Virus record (IMG/VR): IMGVR_UViG_3300042452_000846
Location: 1 to 42,478 of that record
Length of the DNA: 42,478 bases
Strand: one strand, 5' to 3'
Source of the DNA: a virus
Under the pieces are notes generated by a model. The model made no database searches. It was not told the origin of the DNA and saw nothing but the letters and a program-made list of their open reading frames with translations. How positions within the stretch are numbered: the stretch's first letter is position 1; every line of letters starts with the position of its first letter. Of this stretch, positions 39,835 to 42,478 are shown in pieces. The translations under genes were made by a program, and so were the position numbers.

Positions 39835-42478
39835 TTAGCCAGTTATTGTCATCGTGAAGTTTCCGCAAATTGGGTCGCCAATAACCGTAAAGGTTAAGCT
39901 GAATGGATTGCAGTTGACTGTTACTGGCGAATAACCTTCCATGTTCAAGTTCAAATACCAGCCAAAACTTTCGCAGGTCATTCTCAATAACCCGTCAAAG
40001 TCACCAGAAATCCACTCGCCGAGACCGGCATTGTAAGTCATTGAATAAGTTCCGGCGCAAGCTCCTCCTGAAATAACTACAGTCAAGCTTTCTGGCACTG
40101 GATTATCTGGACAACAAGAAGTCAGCACGGTTCCGCCTTCGCTGCTCCCGCTGCTGGAAACCACCCCACTGCTCTCGCCGCTTCCGGCCGCGCAGTCGCA
40201 ACAGCCAACTTGCTGACCCGTGTAGGTCCACGGCAACACCGACTTCGTAACCAAGCAATCGCCATTCCAGCAAACCTCGGTCTGCCTTTGAAATTTCTGT
40301 AACTTTCCGCTAATGCACTGCAAATCGTAGTCTGTCATCACGACACAGCACGAATCTACTCCGTCACTACTAGAACTGCTTGCCGGTTCGCATTCATGCT
40401 TAAGAACAATGTAATCCGCACCCTTCGTCAAAATCGTGGTTCTTGCCGCCGTAAAGTTGTAAAGTTTCTTGCCGGTCATGCAGGTGCTAGGCCGCCCAAC
40501 AATCTTTCGCCGATAGTAATTATCGCCAGTGCCAGCGTCACTCAAATCTTCAAATGCGTCCTGACACAAGCTGTCATCAAACGGCTTTTTGCCAGCCATT
40601 TTTAACCGCGCATAGTTAATTGCGCATTCTGTCGCTGAAGGCGTGCATGGAGATGTGCCGCTCGAACGACTGTTTTTTATGGAGTAAGAATGAATGCCGC
40701 TCACGTCAATCGCGCAGCCATCGCCCGAGAGCGAGTTAGACAAAAATGCTTTGTATCGAAACCCGTCGCTTTTGCTGGTTCCAATTGTCTCGCCGTAGCT
40801 AACAACCTCGCCGACTTGCTTGCTAGAGACCGTCTGCAAGTCTTCAAACCGAGTAAACCACTGCTGGCAACAGTCTTCGTATTCACTTGTTCCCGGCGGA
40901 GGACAACATCCTTGGCCGACGCTGATTAACTCATACACGTCAGGCTCGCCAGAATCACCACATCGCAATTGCTTGGCAAAACCCATTGATTGAGCTGGAG
41001 CGTACCGCTCGCCGTTGCTGATTCGCGTTCTCGCAATCCCGGCAGTGTCAATTACCAAAACTTGACGATAATGATCGCACGGGCAATCTTCGCTCTGCTC
41101 GTCGCGCATTTGAAACGCCGAGGCATTCGAGCAAACCGGCAAATCCTCTAAAAGCTGAACACGAATAGTTTCTTCGCAATGCTTCTGAAACTGTTTGTCT
41201 ACAGCGTAGCTGACAATCTGAGTTGCAATCGGCCTGATGGCCTCTCGGCTAAATACCCCGCCAGCAGCAAAATCAAAAAAAGCGTAATCGTGAAGGTCGG
41301 AATTAAATAAGGAAGCGAGCTTAAAGTATTTAGGGCGCTCCTGAGTTCGCTGCCAAACGCCCACAGCCAAATCATTCTCTTGAGCAAAACCGTTTATTTC
41401 TGAAGCGATCTCGACAAGAGCGTCACGATTCCTTGGCGTTACCGAATCCGAAAACGGCATGTCCGCAATTGCAGACGAATGAACAATTCTTTGCCGAGAA
41501 GTGGAAAAGACATTGCCGGATTGAAAATCAACTATGTAAGGGCGTTTGTTTTGAAGAACTTTGCCGTTTACTTGCCGCTGGAAATGAACCTCGATGCCGT
41601 CGGAAGACTTGCCTTTAACAAGATTCTCTTGCAAAAACCCAGCAAATACATCGTCGCTTGTTAATTGCAGCCAGTTTAGTTCAAGCTCTGGCGTTGGATA
41701 ATACGTCTGACAAAAACTGCGCAAAGCAGCTTCTGCTACGATTGCCGCGCTTTCTCCGGGTCGGTTCAAATATTGCAAGTCAGGCTGACCGGGGTGATAG
41801 CGAAGCAAATTATAAAAGTCGGAAAATTTTTCGTAACCGCTGCCGAAACTTCCGATTTTGTTGTTTACATAAACTTGTAACGCTTCGTCTAAATAAAGCC
41901 CAAGAAACTCCCAATCCCAACCGACGCCAAAAGTATCGTCAGCTTCTCTGTAGGGCATTATTGCAGTTTGCCAGTGATACCGATAATCAACCAGCTCAAC
42001 AAGCGCGACGTACGTTTGCGAGCCGAAGTCCCCGACTGCTTGTGTTGGGCTAGACAAAATGTTTTGGCCAAGTTTAATCATTCTTGAAATGAAAAAGCCT
42101 TTATACCTGCCGCCCCGCCCTTTTTTTGCATCAAACCATTTCAGCGTTGCGGATTTTTTTGGGAATGCTCTATAATTGCGGGCATCGTAAAAAGCATTCC
42201 AGCCTTTGTCCGGCAAACTAATGTTGTCGGCTTGAAAACCCGGCTCTCCGTACATCAACGCGTACATTTTCGAGTAGCGATGCGCCCCTAGTGGAATGTA
42301 AAGCTGGTTAAGGCCCAGCGGAGGCTCTGGCAGGTCGCCAGCAATTACCAGCGGCTGGACTGGCTCGCAAAATTTGCTTGTCACCCGGCGGTTAAAAAAA
42401 GCGCCGCTTGGCGTTGGGCTCATCCAATTAGGAAGGAATTGCGCAATCTTAGCCGCAACCTCGCCGCCCTCATCAGGA
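39835..42478 (-). CDS. Large Cys-rich virion/adhesin-like protein (partial, N-terminus outside window)
   Basis: The frame is open to the right edge, so the gene begins outside; ATG 42423 has no ribosome site and 18 further codons (PDEGGEVAAKIAQFLPNW) precede it. At least 880 residues. The N-terminal half is mixed alpha/beta. The second half is Cys-rich (CCPPPGTSEYEDCC, CCVV, CCDCAAGSG, CCPDN) with a Ser/Gly linker (near 790), then a C-terminal beta module with spaced cysteines, of a type I associate with planctomycete extracellular and viral structural proteins. Likely a tail or fibre component. No known enzyme motif. Confidence 0.72.
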   Translation of the reverse strand, partial: PDEGGEVAAKIAQFLPNWMSPTPSGAFFNRRVTSKFCEPVQPLVIAGDLPEPPLGLNQLYIPLGAHRYSKMYALMYGEPGFQADNISLPDKGWNAFYDARNYRAFPKKSATLKWFDAKKGRGGRYKGFFISRMIKLGQNILSSPTQAVGDFGSQTYVALVELVDYRYHWQTAIMPYREADDTFGVGWDWEFLGLYLDEALQVYVNNKIGSFGSGYEKFSDFYNLLRYHPGQPDLQYLNRPGESAAIVAEAALRSFCQTYYPTPELELNWLQLTSDDVFAGFLQENLVKGKSSDGIEVHFQRQVNGKVLQNKRPYIVDFQSGNVFSTSRQRIVHSSAIADMPFSDSVTPRNRDALVEIASEINGFAQENDLAVGVWQRTQERPKYFKLASLFNSDLHDYAFFDFAAGGVFSREAIRPIATQIVSYAVDKQFQKHCEETIRVQLLEDLPVCSNASAFQMRDEQSEDCPCDHYRQVLVIDTAGIARTRISNGERYAPAQSMGFAKQLRCGDSGEPDVYELISVGQGCCPPPGTSEYEDCCQQWFTRFEDLQTVSSKQVGEVVSYGETIGTSKSDGFRYKAFLSNSLSGDGCAIDVSGIHSYSIKNSRSSGTSPCTPSATECAINYARLKMAGKKPFDDSLCQDAFEDLSDAGTGDNYYRRKIVGRPSTCMTGKKLYNFTAARTTILTKGADYIVLKHECEPASSSSSDGVDSCCVVMTDYDLQCISGKLQKFQRQTEVCWNGDCLVTKSVLPWTYTGQQVGCCDCAAGSGESSGVVSSSGSSEGGTVLTSCCPDNPVPESLTVVISGGACAGTYSMTYNAGLGEWISGDFDGLLRMTCESFGWYLNLNMEGYSPVTVNCNPFSLTFTVIGDPICGNFTMTITG

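Noticed and set aside
42140-42175. TTGCGG-18-TATAAT on the plus strand
   Set aside because: It lies inside and antisense to the large virion gene with no gene downstream on that strand; likely chance.

Overview
The window is part of the genome of a tailed, temperate double-stranded DNA phage. It carries a large and a small terminase subunit, a DUF935/Mu gp29-type portal, a DnaB helicase with a DUF1376-type replication protein, a tyrosine integrase, two XRE regulators, a YqaJ-type exonuclease, a RecT annealing protein, a NinG/Rap-type HNH protein and virion genes. No host gene is visible. Phage genes lie on both sides of the integrase and of a tRNA-Leu 3'-half that looks like an attP core, so this is probably free phage or an unbroken phage map rather than a prophage junction. 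A planctomycete host is likely but not proven. It is suggested by Cys-rich surface and virion proteins with C..HG.C...C..C modules, a Zn-knuckle protein with a PxPEEI..AC.EIR..W tail, a CsrA homologue and moderately G+C-rich DNA.

Layout. Positions 1-10140 (minus) are one uninterrupted reading frame of at least 3379 codons that runs off the left edge: a giant polyvalent-type protein with an N6-adenine methyltransferase domain. Positions 10146-18372 (minus) hold its operon mates: a Zn-knuckle protein, a 1551-residue portal with a ~1000-residue polyvalent tail, a KTSC protein, an RMF-like protein, a DUF4406 protein and a PD-(D/E)XK-like nuclease. Positions 18485-20490 (plus) are an island of small genes ending in a ribbon-helix-helix protein. 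Positions 20471-26090 (minus) are a combined replication and packaging operon. Positions 26144-28021 form the lysogeny and integration centre. Positions 28061-35254 (plus) are a recombination operon led by csrA. Positions 35253-42478 (minus) hold virion genes with a three-gene glycosyltransferase cassette.

Two signals stand out that gene calls do not explain. (1) A 14-bp palindrome, TAGGCNNNNGCCTA, occurs perfectly six times and imperfectly at about seven more places. It lies at promoters, with its right half running into the -10 box (CCTATAAT-like), or at translation starts. It is the best candidate for a phage-wide operator or stoperator network served by one of the XRE proteins. (2) Three arrays of degenerate pentanucleotide-like GGCNN repeats, G-rich on the coding strand, fill the gaps between genes of the recombination operon (about 30272-30390, 31076-31470 and 32002-32152). 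They are not coding and not CRISPR.

The genes fit a temperate cycle. A divergent switch at 26144-26190 drives an XRE gene rightward and replication/packaging leftward. A TTGACG-17-TATATT promoter drives csrA and the recombination genes. A promoter followed at once by a strong terminator precedes a virion gene and suggests antitermination control.
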